This document shows positions 21,427 to 34,800 of a stretch of DNA of 64,000 nucleotides, piece by piece (the first letter of the stretch is position 1; the number at the start of each line of letters is the position of its first letter). Under the pieces are notes generated by a model. That model saw nothing but the letters and a program-made list of their open reading frames with translations, was not told where the DNA came from and ran no database searches. This DNA comes from Henricia sp. BOLD:AAB3569. Taxonomy: Eukaryota > Echinodermata > Asteroidea > Spinulosida > Echinasteridae. Location: contig JBBELK010000112.1 of NCBI GenBank assembly GCA_037783545.1, forward strand, positions 124,001 through 188,000, written 5' to 3'. Both the position numbers and the translations under genes were made by a program.

Positions 21427-21723
21427 CAGGGGCGGATCCAGGAATTTTTCCAGGGGTGGGGGGGGTGGGGGTGGGGGGGGTTGGGGGGGGGGGGGGGGGG
21501 TTTCGGCCCGTCAGATTTTGTTATACATGTATATATATATACATATATATAAAGTATGCAATCTATCACTTGTACATTGCTGAGTGATGTACTTACCTTA
21601 TGATTGGTAAGACTTGTATATATCGGGGAAAATAACCTCCTTGGCTTTCTCTTTTTTTTTTTTTTTAAAAGCAGGGGGTGGTTTTGACCCCCAAACCCCC
21701 CGTGCCCCCTGGATCCGCGCCTG
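21427..21723. mobile_element. MITE with CAGGGGCGGATCCAGG termini
   Basis: Ends CAGGGGCGGATCCAGG and CCTGGATCCGCGCCTG, with a CAAAA duplication at 21422-21426 and 21724-21728. A long G run (about 21462-21501) lies behind the left end and (TA)n follows. The CAGGGG...CCCTG style resembles hAT-type elements, though the TSD visible is only 5 bp. Confidence 0.7.
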
Positions 21724-21864
21724 CAAAATCAAGGAACGCCCTCGATGGCATTTGACTGGCAATGCTTCGTACCAGATAAGCATGAAGCCCTTAGCGTATA
21801 TTTTCTTTATATAGGCCTACATGTACTGTATTAGAATAGAAAATCCCTAGATTTTGGGATGAAA

Positions 21865-21888
21865 CCACGGACGTATATACGTCCGTGG
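21865..21888. repeat. 24-bp perfect palindrome
   Basis: CCACGGACGTAT followed by its exact reverse complement, with no loop. Confidence 0.9.
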
Positions 21889-22790
21889 ATGAAACCCAGT
21901 CCACGACAAACAGTGAAATGGCGCCCTCTTTGAAAGCTTTTAGACTGGTCTCCGGTCCACATATTCCCAAATACGCACGAATATATTCGTGTGCGTACAC
22001 GTGTATGTAGGCTTGCTCTAGGCCTAGTGGGAATAATTATGTCCTCCGGAAACCAGTCAAAAAATTGGTTCGTTGGCCTGCTTGCTAAGTTTTGCCATGT
22101 TTTTGGTTAATAATAATAGGATTTAATCTCAAAAAAATACGAAAGAACAACACCCTTTTTAAGCAGAAGTATGCCTATCCTTCTTTGAATATAAAATACG
22201 ACAGGTAAGAACATGGCCCTTCCCCTGGCATCATCAGTCCATGGAGGAAGGAAAGACTTCCTCCATGATCAGTCCTACCCTTTTATAGCTCCATCATCCA
22301 TGCCATGGTGATGTGGTCTAGTACTACGGAATCAGGTCAAGTCGCCCCTGGCCGAGTCGCCCCTTTCCTACTCGCCCCTGGCCGAGTCGCCCCTTTCCAA
22401 GTCGCCCCCTGACCGACTCGCCCCCTGACCGGCTCGCCCCTTACCAAGTCGCCCCCTGACCTACTCGCCCCCTGACCGAGTTGCCCCCTGACCGACTCGC
22501 CCCTTAGCCTACTCGCCCCCTTGACCCAATTATGTAAAGTGGCCAATCGCGAATTATGAAGTGTTTGGCGAAGTGGCGCCAGGCCATCGTGATTCTTGTG
22601 ATCCTTTTTAAATAATTATTTTTAGATCACGTCTGGTAACCAATGCGCATTGGTATTCCTTTGTACACAGACTAGGCAGATAGACTTTTTGAACACAACC
22701 AGACAACGGCTAGGCTGTAAGCATACCGGTTTGTTTCGCTGGAATTGTTGGCAAAATATTCATCGTGGCTGGTTATTTCCCTCAAGGACC

Positions 22791-22895
22791 TGCGTAGTGG
22801 TTATGCCTAACAAGGTTTGGGTGAGTTTTAGGGGGAATTAGTGTGTCACGGTGAGAAAATGACACATTTGTTTTGTGATAGCGTGTTCATGTTCT
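22791..22895 (+). repeat. Inverted repeat arm, partner of 25190-25298
   Basis: About 105 bp around GTGTGTCACGGTGAGAAAATG that recurs inverted at 25190-25298. The pair crosses the right edge of the foldback element, so it reflects a separate or later rearrangement. Confidence 0.7.
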
Positions 22896-22991
22896 TAAAC
22901 TAGCTTCTCAGCTCTACTGGTGAAAATACCACATCCCAATGAAAAATTATAAAGCAAGAGCTGAGATTATCTTAGCTAGCAAATAGTATAG

Positions 22992-23580
22992 TGATGTCCC
23001 CTAACTTGGCGCACTTCGACAACTCACTGGAAATCCGCTCACCTTATACTTTTTATAGCAAAACCCCCTAGCAGAATTAGTTGAAACTTACACACCTTGT
23101 AGTATAATTCATAGGCTCCAAGAAAAAGTAATACTTTAATATTACTTTAAATAACACAAACAATCAGGACAAAACTTTTTTCCCGAAATCGCCCGGACTG
23201 TCCCCTAACGTGGAGCGCGTCGCTGATTGGCTGAAACGGTTTGATGCCTTACTACGATGGCCCACAAAGACCACTTGCAAGCACACACTGTGACACTGTA
23301 CACAACGCCAGTATGCCTGGTTTTATTCACGTGAAATGCCTATTACAGGCTTCCGTGTATGGTGTCATGACAACCTGAAGCGAACGGCGATGCCTTCACA
23401 TTCCGGTGAATTTCTAGTAACTGAATGATTCTTCTCCGTATTTCAGTTTCCGAATTTATGAAGGTACTTGAGAACTTTATTTCCATTTAATGCCAAGTGC
23501 AACAGATTGTTTATTGCGCCAAGAGAGAACGGAAAGTAAAGCCCGCCACGTTAGGGGCCGCGCCACGTTGGGGGACATCA
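22992..23580. mobile_element. MITE with TGATGTCCCC termini
   Basis: Inverted ends TGATGTCCCCTAACTTGGCG and GCGCCACGTTGGGGGACATCA bound a 589-bp non-coding segment nested in the foldback element. Confidence 0.65.
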
Positions 23581-24221
23581 ACAATACACACACGGCTGAA
23601 TACAATGTAGGTTCTTGACTGCCGTATTTCCTTATATATATATAAACATTTTCTGATTCCAACCTTGGAAACATTATTCGCCCATAACAAATTGTTTAAA
23701 ATAAATAAATCAATAAAATAAAATAAACAAAACAAAACAAAATAAAGCCTTAGCTTATGCCATGCGGATCCGGCGTTGTAAACACATTCCCGTTACCTTC
23801 GTCTTTTAACGTTTGCCACCGGTACTATTGGGGAAAATGCAGCCGACAATCGCCTAGCGCCTACCTGCAAACTATTTAAACTTTCTGCGAAATCGTGCGC
23901 GCAAACGAAAACTTTGCGCGTTCGCGTTCGGGCCACTTTTTTCAATTGGGCCGGGGGGGGCGCGAGTTGGTCAGGGGGCGACCCGGTCAGGGGGCGAGTC
24001 GGTCAGGGGGCGAGTCGGTCAGGGGGCAACTTGGTAAGGCCTGGGGCGAGTCGGTCAGGGGGCGACTTGGAAAAGGGCGAGTAGGTAAGGGGCGACTCAT
24101 CCAGGGGGCGACTTGACCTACATGTACAATCCCTACTACTAGTACTAGTCCTAAGAATCGGAGGCTGCTCCGTCATCAGCCTGCTACTCCAACCATGGCA
24201 TTGCCAACCATGCCAACGGTG

Positions 24222-25131
24222 TAGCTGAGGTTACCTTATTTTTAGAAGGCTAAAAGTGTTGTTTTTGACGTTTATATTGGGACGTTATCATTTTTTATAT
24301 AACACTTTTAGCCCCTTAACATTTTAACCCCATTCGCCGTGTGGAACATTCTTACACGCCTTCAAGAGTCCAAATACCCGTGTGAAAATTCTTACCGTAA
24401 ATTCCAAATCAGACATTTAAAAGCACACCATGGAGGTCCTTGTAATCTCAAGACTTCTGTACCCTTGTCGTTCTTTTTCCATGATGACTCAAACATCAAA
24501 AAAGGATAATTAAAAGGGAGCAAAATTTGGAGTAAAATCAAAACTTTTCAGCCAGCGTGGTATCACAGACTTCATGCTAGGCCGCTTCAAAAGGAAAGTA
24601 GTCCCACTAACGCGGATGGATTTTGTTTACACTCTGTTAAGCCTAGACTGGCCCCCTGTCCACATATTTACTTCCCCACGCGTCGTATATGAGCGAGAGC
24701 AGCGTAGCGCACATAGACAGGGGACCAGTTTAGGCTTAACATAGTGTAAACAAAATCCATCCGCGTTAGTGGGACTACTTTCCTTTTGACGCGGCCTAGC
24801 ATGAAGTCTGTGGTACCATTTTACTCCAAATTTTGCTCCCTTTTATCCTTTTTTGATGTTTGAGTCATCATGGAAAAAGAACGACAAGGGTACAGAAGTC
24901 TTGAGATTACAAGGACCTCCATGGTGTGCTTTTAAATGTCTGATTTGGAATTTACGGTAAGAATTTTCACACGGGTATTTGGACTCTTGAGGGCGTGTAA
25001 GAATGTTCCACACGACGAATGGGGTTAAAATGTTAAGGGGCTAAAAGTGTTATATAAAAAATGATAACGTCCCAATATAAACGTCAAAAACAACACTTTT
25101 AGCCTTCTAAAAGTAAGGTTACCTCAGCTCT
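24222..25131. repeat. Large inverted repeat, arms of about 420-450 bp
   Basis: Left arm 24222-24669 and right arm 24709-25131 are near-identical reverse complements around a loop of about 40 bp. Outer ends read AGCTGAGGTTACC. Smaller inverted motifs (CTAAAAGTGTTRT) recur inside each arm. No coding frame. It looks like a recent palindromic transposon. Confidence 0.88.
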
Positions 25132-25189
25132 AACTTTATCATGTGGTTATTCGGATGTGGTTTTTTGGATGTAGAGCTGAGGTTACTTA

Positions 25190-25298
25190 TCAACAGGAAC
25201 ACAATATCACAAAACAAATGTGTCATTTTCTCCCCGTGACACACTAATTCTCTCTGGGACTCGCCCAAACCTTGTCAGGCATAAACCACTACGCGTAA
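25190..25298 (-). repeat. Inverted repeat arm, partner of 22791-22895
   Basis: Reverse complement of the 22.8 kb arm, with a few differences. Confidence 0.7.
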
Positions 25299-25739
25299 AA
25301 AGGTAAGTAAGCCATTACACATCAGCTTAAACCTCATATAGATCCATTTGTTCCTCAGATGTCGCGTAGTTGATGCAAACTCTGACCGGCCGGTTAACAC
25401 ACTCCTTTAAAATTGCCAATCGGTATAAGGTCTGAATAGAAAAACAAAAATTTATCGGACCTCAAATGCTACACCACATGTGATGTGTTTTGCAAATTTG
25501 CAAGTATCAGGGGTTTTTGCCATCAATCACGTCTTTTAGCCAAGTTCAGTCCGACACTTGCTTTATTCTTCAAGTTCTTACTCTCAAAATTAACAGTATG
25601 ATTACATTTTACGGTTGACCATTAATTGACCTCTGCCTCAAAATTTCTAAATCTTCCCATGCAGGCTAGCAATTGGTAAATTACAGCTCACAACCCCCAA
25701 GATTGATGTCGCATCCACCGAGTTGACAACTGCAGTGAC

Positions 25740-25754
25740 ATGAGTGGAGACTAG
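25740..25754 (+). promoter_or_regulatory. 4-codon uORF before SNCAIP start
   Basis: ATG AGT GGA GAC TAG ends two bases before the main ATG at 25757. The main start has G at -3 and G at +4. Such a tight uORF could lower initiation or feed reinitiation. Whether it is transcribed is not known. Confidence 0.45.
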
Positions 25755-25756
25755 CA

Positions 25757-25813
25757 ATGGAGGAAGCAGAGGTCATTGACATTGATGACCTCTTGGGATC
25801 TTCCTCATCTGTG
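25757..25813 (+). CDS. SNCAIP: SNCAIP coding exon 1
   Basis: 19 codons from the ATG, ending in phase 0 at GTG|GTAAGT. Encodes the acidic MEEAEVIDIDDLLGSSSSV. Confidence 0.85.
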
Positions 25814-28800
25814 GTAAGTTGAATTAGAGTTGTTTGGCCGTTTTCTTCTCGTTAGATGGCACTATGGTTTTTCCTTAATCTAGCAATAGAGGAGGCATGG
25901 GGTGCTTTCGGAAGGCACATTTTGTATTTTGTTAATTACTAAACTCCTGTAGGCCAATTCTGCCCAAACCCCATGTAATCATCAATTGATCCCCCCTGTT
26001 GGAGCTTGTATAGTTACCTTTAATGTTGAGTTTACTCAGCAGTCAGGACAACCCTGGAAATTTGGACCTCTAGCCAAGCCTCATTCATTTGCGTATATAC
26101 CCTGCATAATAACAGCTATCAATCATCCTGCTTCTGGCCCAGTGCCATAATGTAAACAGCAGCTGTTTGCGACCAATGGCCTTACACACCCTGTTTACAC
26201 TTGATCCTGAGCTCGGGGTCGAACAAGCTCATCTGCAGTAACCATCATTGCATAATCAGGGCTCGAAATACCCACTGGACCGGTGGACCGAAGCCAGTAA
26301 ATTATGCCTCGGTCTAGTGCTTTCTCTACTGTACTAGACCAGTGGTCCAGTGCATTTTGAAACTAACAAACAGTAAATCCACGTTCCTTGTGGCTTTGGT
26401 CTTGTAAAAATAGCGTTGGTCCAGTAAATGGTTTAAGCTACTAACCCTGTGGTCTAGCAGATTTTTTCATGAAATTCGAGCCCTGTTAATAATCCTGCTT
26501 TCAATCCTGGTCAAAGCATTCACACGTAGTATGTAACCTTCTTGAGAAGTGTTAAACTAGAGGATTGTTTAAACTAATGGTTTTATCATAGGTTTACTTG
26601 TTCGTCCATCCTAATCTCATTTCAAAATTAATCTTTTTCTCTAGGAACAAGAGGACCTGGAAGAGTACGATTTTGAGAATTTCCCCATTGAAGCCGAGAC
26701 ACTGCTGGACCCCGGACACTCCAGTTTAACACTTGAGAAAGAAGCATCAGCTGCAGCATCCTGAGATCTCAGGGAATTTCCACTATGCGAAGCGACGTAA
26801 CAATACCCTGAGGAAATACACGCAAATCTGTGGAGCGAGCCGGCTGTTGTCTTGAGCCAACTCACGCCCGAGTCATTTTGATGTAATTTAATCAATTCGG
26901 TCATGTTATGCCGAAAAGAAACAATTTCTATACTTTCCAAAAATTGTATTGGGTTCCGTTCCTTATGACTGTCCCATTCCTACCAAACTTTCAAACGACG
27001 AACTTTATTTACTCCGCAGTTTTTCAAATTAATAACAGGGATGCATGCTGACGAATGTAATGGAACGGATTCCCCAGTATTCTTTAAATAGCAGCCAATC
27101 GCCGACGCGGACAACGGCCAGCATTACCGAGTATTGTATCACATGCATGCACGGTGTTTACAATTTGAGCGCGTTACATTTGAATGCCTGCAATCGTGCT
27201 GCATAATGCACTGCCAAGCGTCCTGATTGGTCCAGCAGAGGCGACAAGATTTCTGTCGCTAGTCCCACCGCCAAATGGGGCCTTTTTCAACAGGGCCACT
27301 GTACGCAGGAGTTAGGGAGTGCTTTAAAGGGGCACTGTTGCAAGAGGATGCAGCTGCAGTGCATGGTTCGTACGTGATAAGTGTAGATTATTTTCTAGAG
27401 TTCTTCCAATTTTTGTTACAGGTTGGTCAATCTCTAAAGTTTGCCAGTTGCCATTCGCTCCTTGCATCAAAGCACTACATTCCGTCGAGTTTCTGTCGGA
27501 GTGGGCAGAGTGCTCGACAGATCTGTGTTATTTGTTCATTATTGCACAAACAATTTAGATTTGATTTGAAAACGAATACCCGATTCAGAGGTTGAACTTT
27601 ATTTAGAAAGCCTAGATTATTTAAACCAGGTTAACAATGTTTGCGAAGAAAAAGTTCATTTAGTGCTCTTTTCTTGAGAATATACATCATAATATACTTT
27701 ATCACACGTTTAGCAATGCTCGTGTCGACCCTTTTCCCCCATGCATGACGCGCGCGCACGCGCGAGCATATTTAATGTAGCCTTTCCGCGTCAAACACTT
27801 GGTGGCGCCTTTATTGTGAAACGCCCGAATTGGCTGAACATTGAGGCTGAACATGCAGGCTGAACATGCAGTATAATAAAAACTGCTTCGCATTGTTCAA
27901 ACATGAGCACCAACGTGGCATATTATTTTTATCGACCAAGCGGCATGCGTTTTTACAACACGGTTGGTACACTTTCTTGGAAAATATATGGCATGTTTTG
28001 TGTGCATGCGATATGCACTACTGCATGCAGTTGATCGGTTAGTACATGTACATGTGGCTTGGCGGTCGATCGTAAATGAAACTTTTCGTGCATCGCAACG
28101 ACCGTCTTTTGCTTGATCGTTATTTTTATGGAAAATATCTTCCACTCTCATGGATTAAGTGTATGTATTTGGGAAATGAGAATACATGTATTTCAAAATT
28201 GGAACGGTATTGTCAAACGCCAGTTACCGGCAAAGACCGGCCGTGGCCGTGTCAAGCCTGCCACTGCATCAGTGCATGCAACGCGCGCGGGGACCGGGAA
28301 GATCGGCCTACAAAGCCTGGCCTGGGCCACATGAATGGGCGCGGCATGGTCTGTGAATAACGTTTTGGTAAGAGTTGGGAGGTTGATCAGATTTTTTTTT
28401 TTCAAAATGACTCGTCTAGCATTGGAATGTGCAAATTTGATGGGGAAAAAAAAACCAACATTTCGAGTGGGAAAAATTTAAGATTTTGTGAGGAAACACT
28501 TTTGCTTTATAGATTTTTTTCAGCCTGTCTCATTATGCTTTGCACACTGTCACAAGGTATAAAGCCATGGTCAACTTCCCAATTCTTTCCGCAGCTCAAC
28601 TTCCAAAAAGAGAAAATCTGCGGGAAATCGTCATTTTACTAAGGGAAAAAATAGACCAAAAAGTTAGTCTACTTAGGAAAAACGTTTTTTACCAAGTCTG
28701 TACGTAGGGCTTAAGAGTTAAAAAGTGCAGGTATTAAAGCAGAATCCTTCTTTTCCATATTTTTTAAAAATCTGCACAAACAAATCCTTGAGAATCTATA

Positions 28801-31800
28801 CTATAACACATGTAACAAGCCCTTCAAGACCCTTACAAAAAAGAAACATCATCTTGAACACCATCTTCAAATTGAAGGGAAGTGACATTAAGTCATCAAC
28901 AAATAAAAATTTTGAAAATGGCCTTGGTGCCCTTTCAATTGGCCTTGGTGCCCCCTTCTTTTTGGGGCCTTCAAGGCCAAGTGGCCTTTCCCCTGCTAAT
29001 GGAGACAAATTTTAGCCACACTGATATAAAACTGTTAATGGAGTAAATTCAATCTATTTCACTCTACAGCTGTCTAATTTTAAGGCCAGTGGTACATGTA
29101 CCGGCCCATAATGGGAAAATAAATTTAGCTGTTTTTCGGGGTCTTTCGTGATGATCGTAATCTGAACCTTCACTCAATTTTCATATGAGTCTCCAGAGAG
29201 GGCATGTTTGCATTTCGGTAGCCTAGTTCTGGTGGTTCACCTGAGACCATTACCAGGGGTGACCCCAGTAAGTTACTTAAATGTGACCCACCGATGTATT
29301 CACTTGGACCTCCCATGTAAATTATCATGATCCGTAATCTGGAAATTTTGTAGGAATTAATTTTGGGGACAATATTAAGAAATGAATCGTATTCCTTTGT
29401 GTAATGAGCAGTCGCTGATATAATTGATAATTTACAAATTATATCATTTTAATTTCACAGATGGCATTCATCAAAGAAACCAACATGCTGAAAACTGCCG
29501 ACCCGGGAATTTATCCTCAGCAGATGATTTCCAAAGGCTCCTTCCTTCTGCCAGCTCTGCCAAGTCAAAATCACAAAACATAGGTTCCGTGGAAAACTGC
29601 AATAATAATTCCCCATGGGAAAAAGATGAAGCCCAAGACAGGGTGATGCAGAACGAAGCACTTCTTGATACCTTTATTCAGGAAGAATTGCAGGATTTCA
29701 CATCATCGGAAGATCAACTCAGCATCGATGTTAACTCGGAAGAACTGCGACAATTCATACTCGATTTTGAATCTCGGCACAACGGAAGTCAGGGAAATAT
29801 TCCCGATGTGTTGACTCCAAGTGGCGAAAACGCAAATCAGGAATTAGCTGTAAAACATGGACGCTTTCAGAGTGAAGATCAAGACAGTTTGAATTCATCC
29901 ATCAGCACCTCAGAATCTAGGGATAGTAGCTTGACGTCTAGCTTCGCTTCCAGTGACTTGTCGCCCGTCCGGACGAAGCAGAAGGTTCCACGGGGTAAGA
30001 GCGTTCGTTTCCTGATGTCCAGCCTCTTGAGAAACCATCGAGCCACCCAGCACCACCCTTCTGGGAGAGCCTCAGGTTCTGATGAGGACACCAAATACTC
30101 CAAACAGTCTCTGACCAAATCTAAAGACAGAAACAAGAAGAGGGACAAAGAAAGGAAAGCAAAGGACAAGGTTTCAAATGAGCTATTTCATAAGGTAGGT
30201 TTTCTTCTTTTTCTTTTGAAGAATAGCTACACCGAGCAACAAAAGAAACGTTCGGTTTAATCAAAATTTGAAAATTTCTTTTGTGATTGAATTGACATTG
30301 AAATATTCACATAACAGCTTCATTATGCATGACTGCATAAAGCTTCTGTATGCTGAAAATTCCCACACTCAGACGGACAGCTTTTTTCAATTAAAAAGTG
30401 GAGAAAATCTTTGCGTTTCTTTTGTTGCTCAGTATATTTTCATGTGTGCAACACTGATGGATTCGAAGGTTATTAATTGTTATTCATAAATACCTTGGAC
30501 AGTTTACGCATCCCTATTGGGTGAAAGCACGTCACATGGGCAGTCTTAAATTAGCGATAAAGAATAGTGATAATGCCCGGCTGGCTGTCCCGCGTTTGTG
30601 CCGTAATCGGCGCGTATATGGAAAACACACATGCACAAAGAAACTGCATGCGCCTGAAAGCAAATTGTGCACTAATATCCATGTCGTGTGCGTGCGCGAG
30701 CAACGCGCCTGCGTTAATCGTAACGCGCGCGATCGAACAAAAACAACATCACGCACAGCTCGCAGTTGTACGAACGCTGTGTTGACACTAGACTGTAGGT
30801 ATAGGAAAGTTTATGCAAAATATGGCAAAACGACAAGCTAATTTTGGTGAATTTTACCGATTTACACGAAAAGGTATTGATGAATGGGATTAAAAGTAGG
30901 TTTGGCCAATCTTAAACAACCCGTTTAAAACCAGCTAGGGGTCCTGGGCACTGATAATGAAACCCTAGCTGGCTTTAAACGTGTGTTTAAGATTGGCCAA
31001 ACCTACTTTTAACCCCTAAGTAGATATCATTCCATGACGTGTCCAAAGTTTGGTTTTCATGTGTACCAGAGGAAAGTGTTTCTAAAAATGACCTTTTTTT
31101 TGTTCATAAATCAACCATCAGACAACACTGTACCTCTTTGACGGATGGATTGCTTTCGGAAGGCACACTTTTGTAATTTCTTTAAATTACTAAAATACCT
31201 TTGGGTCACTTCCGCTCTTCAAACTCTTTGTAATCCTCAATCAAACACCCCCCTCCCACCAAGTGGGAGCTTGTATAGTCACCTAACAGTCAGGCCAACC
31301 CTGGGAAACCTGGGCCTCTAGCCAAGCCCTATTCATTTGTGTATAAACTAAAGTCTCAGAGTACAAGCCTCTTGTCGCATACATAATAGAAGCTACGTCT
31401 GGCCCAGTAAAACAATGTAAACAACAGCTGTTTGTAACCAATGGCCTGACAGAAACAGCCACAGGGTACAGCGGGCTTTAGTGGTTAAGATCCAGAATCT
31501 CCTCTTTGAGACCGCAAAATCAACAGGCATATTTTCAATTTAGCTTTACGACAATCTGCTTTCATCAAGATAAAAATGACAATTTTAACCAAAGTATCTT
31601 TGGCTTTCCAAATGCTTTCCAAATGTATCTTATAAAAAAACAGCCGTGACATATTTTCTGTTTTGCTTATTTCGGGAATTTAAGACACAACAACCAAACC
31701 TACCGGCCTTGTCACATGCGAGGAACACATCCCAATCAACATGTGCTCAAGACCAACTTCAACCGAAAGCATACCCCAGAATCCAGTCTTCAAAACCCCT

Positions 31801-34800
31801 GGTGGCGACACCACTAAGTCCTGGAGGAGAAAACACATTGCATAAACAGCTCATGCAGGCAGCAACACGCGGTGATCAACAAGTACTGGTAAATCAAGAT
31901 TACTATTTAAACAATGATAATAATGGTGGATTCTTGTATAGCGCACATACGTGTATGTACCCTACGGGATAGACTGCCGAAGTGAATACGTCATCTTTTG
32001 TTACCGTAGTTGCCTAGGCAATGGCTCTACACTAAAAATCACTGAACCGTGTCCCTGTGCTTTTGCAATGGTTCTTTTTCCAACGGCCGTGATATTTAGA
32101 GCCAATTACCATGGCAACCAACTTCGGCTGTCTATAATCCTGGCGCTGTTGCCATTATTACCGCTGCCATCAGGAAATCGCCAGAACCATTTCACTTCAA
32201 CCAGGTGGCTGCCTGGCTAAGGTGCACAACCCTATCAGCACTTAGATTGTGGCATTCCTCCTACTAGCTCCCCAAATATAATTGCTGGGTTGACGAGGCA
32301 ATTGAGATTAGGTTTTGCCCCAGACACAAACACGTTGCCACAAGTGGGGCTCGAACCCATTACTCCTCGATCACGAGCACGACTGTGTACCATGTATTCA
32401 TGTTTACTTGTATGTTCAAGTCTGACATCTGTCACTCTAACTGGCCTCTACAGGAGTTTCTACTGGCAGCAAACGAAAGATTGTCCGAGGTACGAGACGA
32501 TCGAGGCAATAGTCTTCTCCACATTGTTACAAGACGGGGTCATGTTGATTGCCTAGTTTGGCTTGCCACTGGGCCCTGTTCAAGTCTGCTGTCTGTAGAG
32601 AATGATGATGGATTCACACCGGCTGCTTTGGCAGTTAAGGTGGGTACTGTATGCATGTGACAGTTAACATACTGATACAAAACATAAAAAAGGAGGCCAG
32701 CAAATTAAAGGAGCGTGTCCAGATTATATTTTTGATCCCCTCATTTTTCCCATGGGTGTTGAGATTTTGATACCATATAATTTGTCATATTTTTCTCATT
32801 ACCAGTCTAACATTTTGCACTCTCAATCTGTGTATTTTCAAGAATATCTTCAAAAAAACAAATGTTTTGTCCCCCACTCTCCCACTCCCTGGATGGCCCT
32901 TTTACATCTGAATTCTGCCTGTTTCCTGAACTAAAATCTGACCTTTTGTGGAGTAAACCATTTCAGGAGTAAAAATGAAGTCATCCATGCTGTTGAGTAT
33001 TTGGATGCATGACGGGATAGCAATGATTGAACATTGGTGGATCAGGTGTATCGATGTAATAGTGGCGACTGTTAAAAGTAATGGAAGTGAACATCCCTTA
33101 TTTCTAATATGGCTGGTTTCCCACCTTTTTCCTGCCTTTTTCAGCATGGGCAGTTGGACTGCATTCGATGGCTGATAGAGCACTCTGAAGCCAGCAGATC
33201 TGAGCTACAGTCACATGACCAGTTGGAGTCACATGACCACTGCTGGTACTTACTCCACTTAGCAGCCCGGTTCGGTCAGGAACCCTGCCTGCGATGGCTA
33301 GTGGAGCATATGCAAATGCAGGGTATCGCACTGGACCAGACTGACACTGGCAACAATAGCCCCGCTCACCTGGCATCTAAATATGGACACCTCCGCTGCA
33401 TACAGGTATCTCAGATCTTTTTGTGGAGTACAGCTTTACCAAATGTTTTAGTACTTGAATTTTCAATTAAATAATTTAAGGATATGAGGAGTCGAGTGAG
33501 CAGGCGAGGGTAGGCCCCACAGCCACATACCGTATTCTGTATCTGACCAAGTTGTTTAGGCAAATTTATGTACATGATTACTAGTACAGCCTGGTGCCAT
33601 TGCAAAAAGGCCACATAAAGTCCATGGTTGGGGACTGAGATTTATGAAAATGATGGACATTCGAGGGTGGGGCTTGTGTGTGTAATTGTATGGTAATGGA
33701 GACATATCCATGTACTGTATCCATGCTCAAGACGCTCTCAGATTATCCCTGGTCATTCGTCTCTTATTAAAACCTCTTTAATTGAACCTTCTCAAATTCC
33801 AGAGAAGCATGTAGCGCCAGCAGCCTGTTAGATGCTCATTAGCTATAAATCAAACGCATCTTTTACGGGTACATGTACATGTACCTATTCGCTCCTTGGA
33901 GGAGAGAGGCAACCTATGGCAAAGTGCCTTGCTAGTGTTGTACAGTTTCCAACTGTAAACCTCATGTTGTATGTAACTTGTACAATGGACTCCCATACAC
34001 TTTTCTGTCAATTAAGCTCAGCACCAACCATAGACCTCGTGTTATAAGTTGTACTCTGAACACGTGACATGAAGTGACTTCGAAAGTGCACATTTTCCCA
34101 GAATGGTTTCGATGCCCCCAATTCATCAATCTCACACCAAACTTTTTCTTTATCGATATCTACTCTTCCAAAAATTTTGCAAAGATTAAGTTGATATGCC
34201 GAACTTTACGTATCGAATATCAAGTATAATTGAATAGTAAATTATTTGAAAATGCACGGCTTACTGTACATGAAGCATCAATTGATAATGTACAACATGC
34301 ATAATTGCCCCACTTTCTGTGACCTCCTGCAGACCTTGGTAGAATTCAACTGTGACGTGACTTCACCAAACAAGAAGCAACAAACGCCCTACACCCTGGC
34401 CACAAAATACTGCCATGATGCTTGCGCACAGTTTCTAGTTGTTGTGGAAACCTCCATCAGATTGTCCAATGAGCTGGCCCTCGTGCAGAAACAACTCGGA
34501 GGGTAATTTGTTGTGTTCACAGTAGTGATGTACTATGTAGATGAGTCCATCGTAGATCCTTCCAACTGTCTGTCAAGTCTTCAAGAGCAAGTCTCGATTC
34601 AAGTCCTAAGTTGTCAAGAGCAAGTTTCATTTTACGTTTAACGGGTTCATGGAACTTCATTCCATAGCCCACAGGCTGCGTTACATGAAGCTTACAAGAA
34701 TCTTCCACCTAAACATCAAGATACCGCGGAATCCCCAGTACATTCTTCACAAAAGAATGCTCTGGGATCTTTTAAGTGTATTACCCAACACAACCTTACA

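Larger units (their letters stand above)
22334..24118. mobile_element. Foldback-like element with tandem-repeat arms
   Basis: Left arm 22334-22540 is an array of units like AAGTCGCCCCCTGACCG; right arm 23938-24116 is the same array inverted (GGGGGCGAGTCGGTCAG). Both outer ends read GGTCAAGTCGCCCC inward. Just inside the arrays, both arms share CCCAATT...AAAGTGGCC...CGCGAA, so the inverted repeat extends beyond the array. Arms made of short tandem repeats are the hallmark of foldback transposons. The interior contains another MITE. No transposase seen. Confidence 0.7.
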
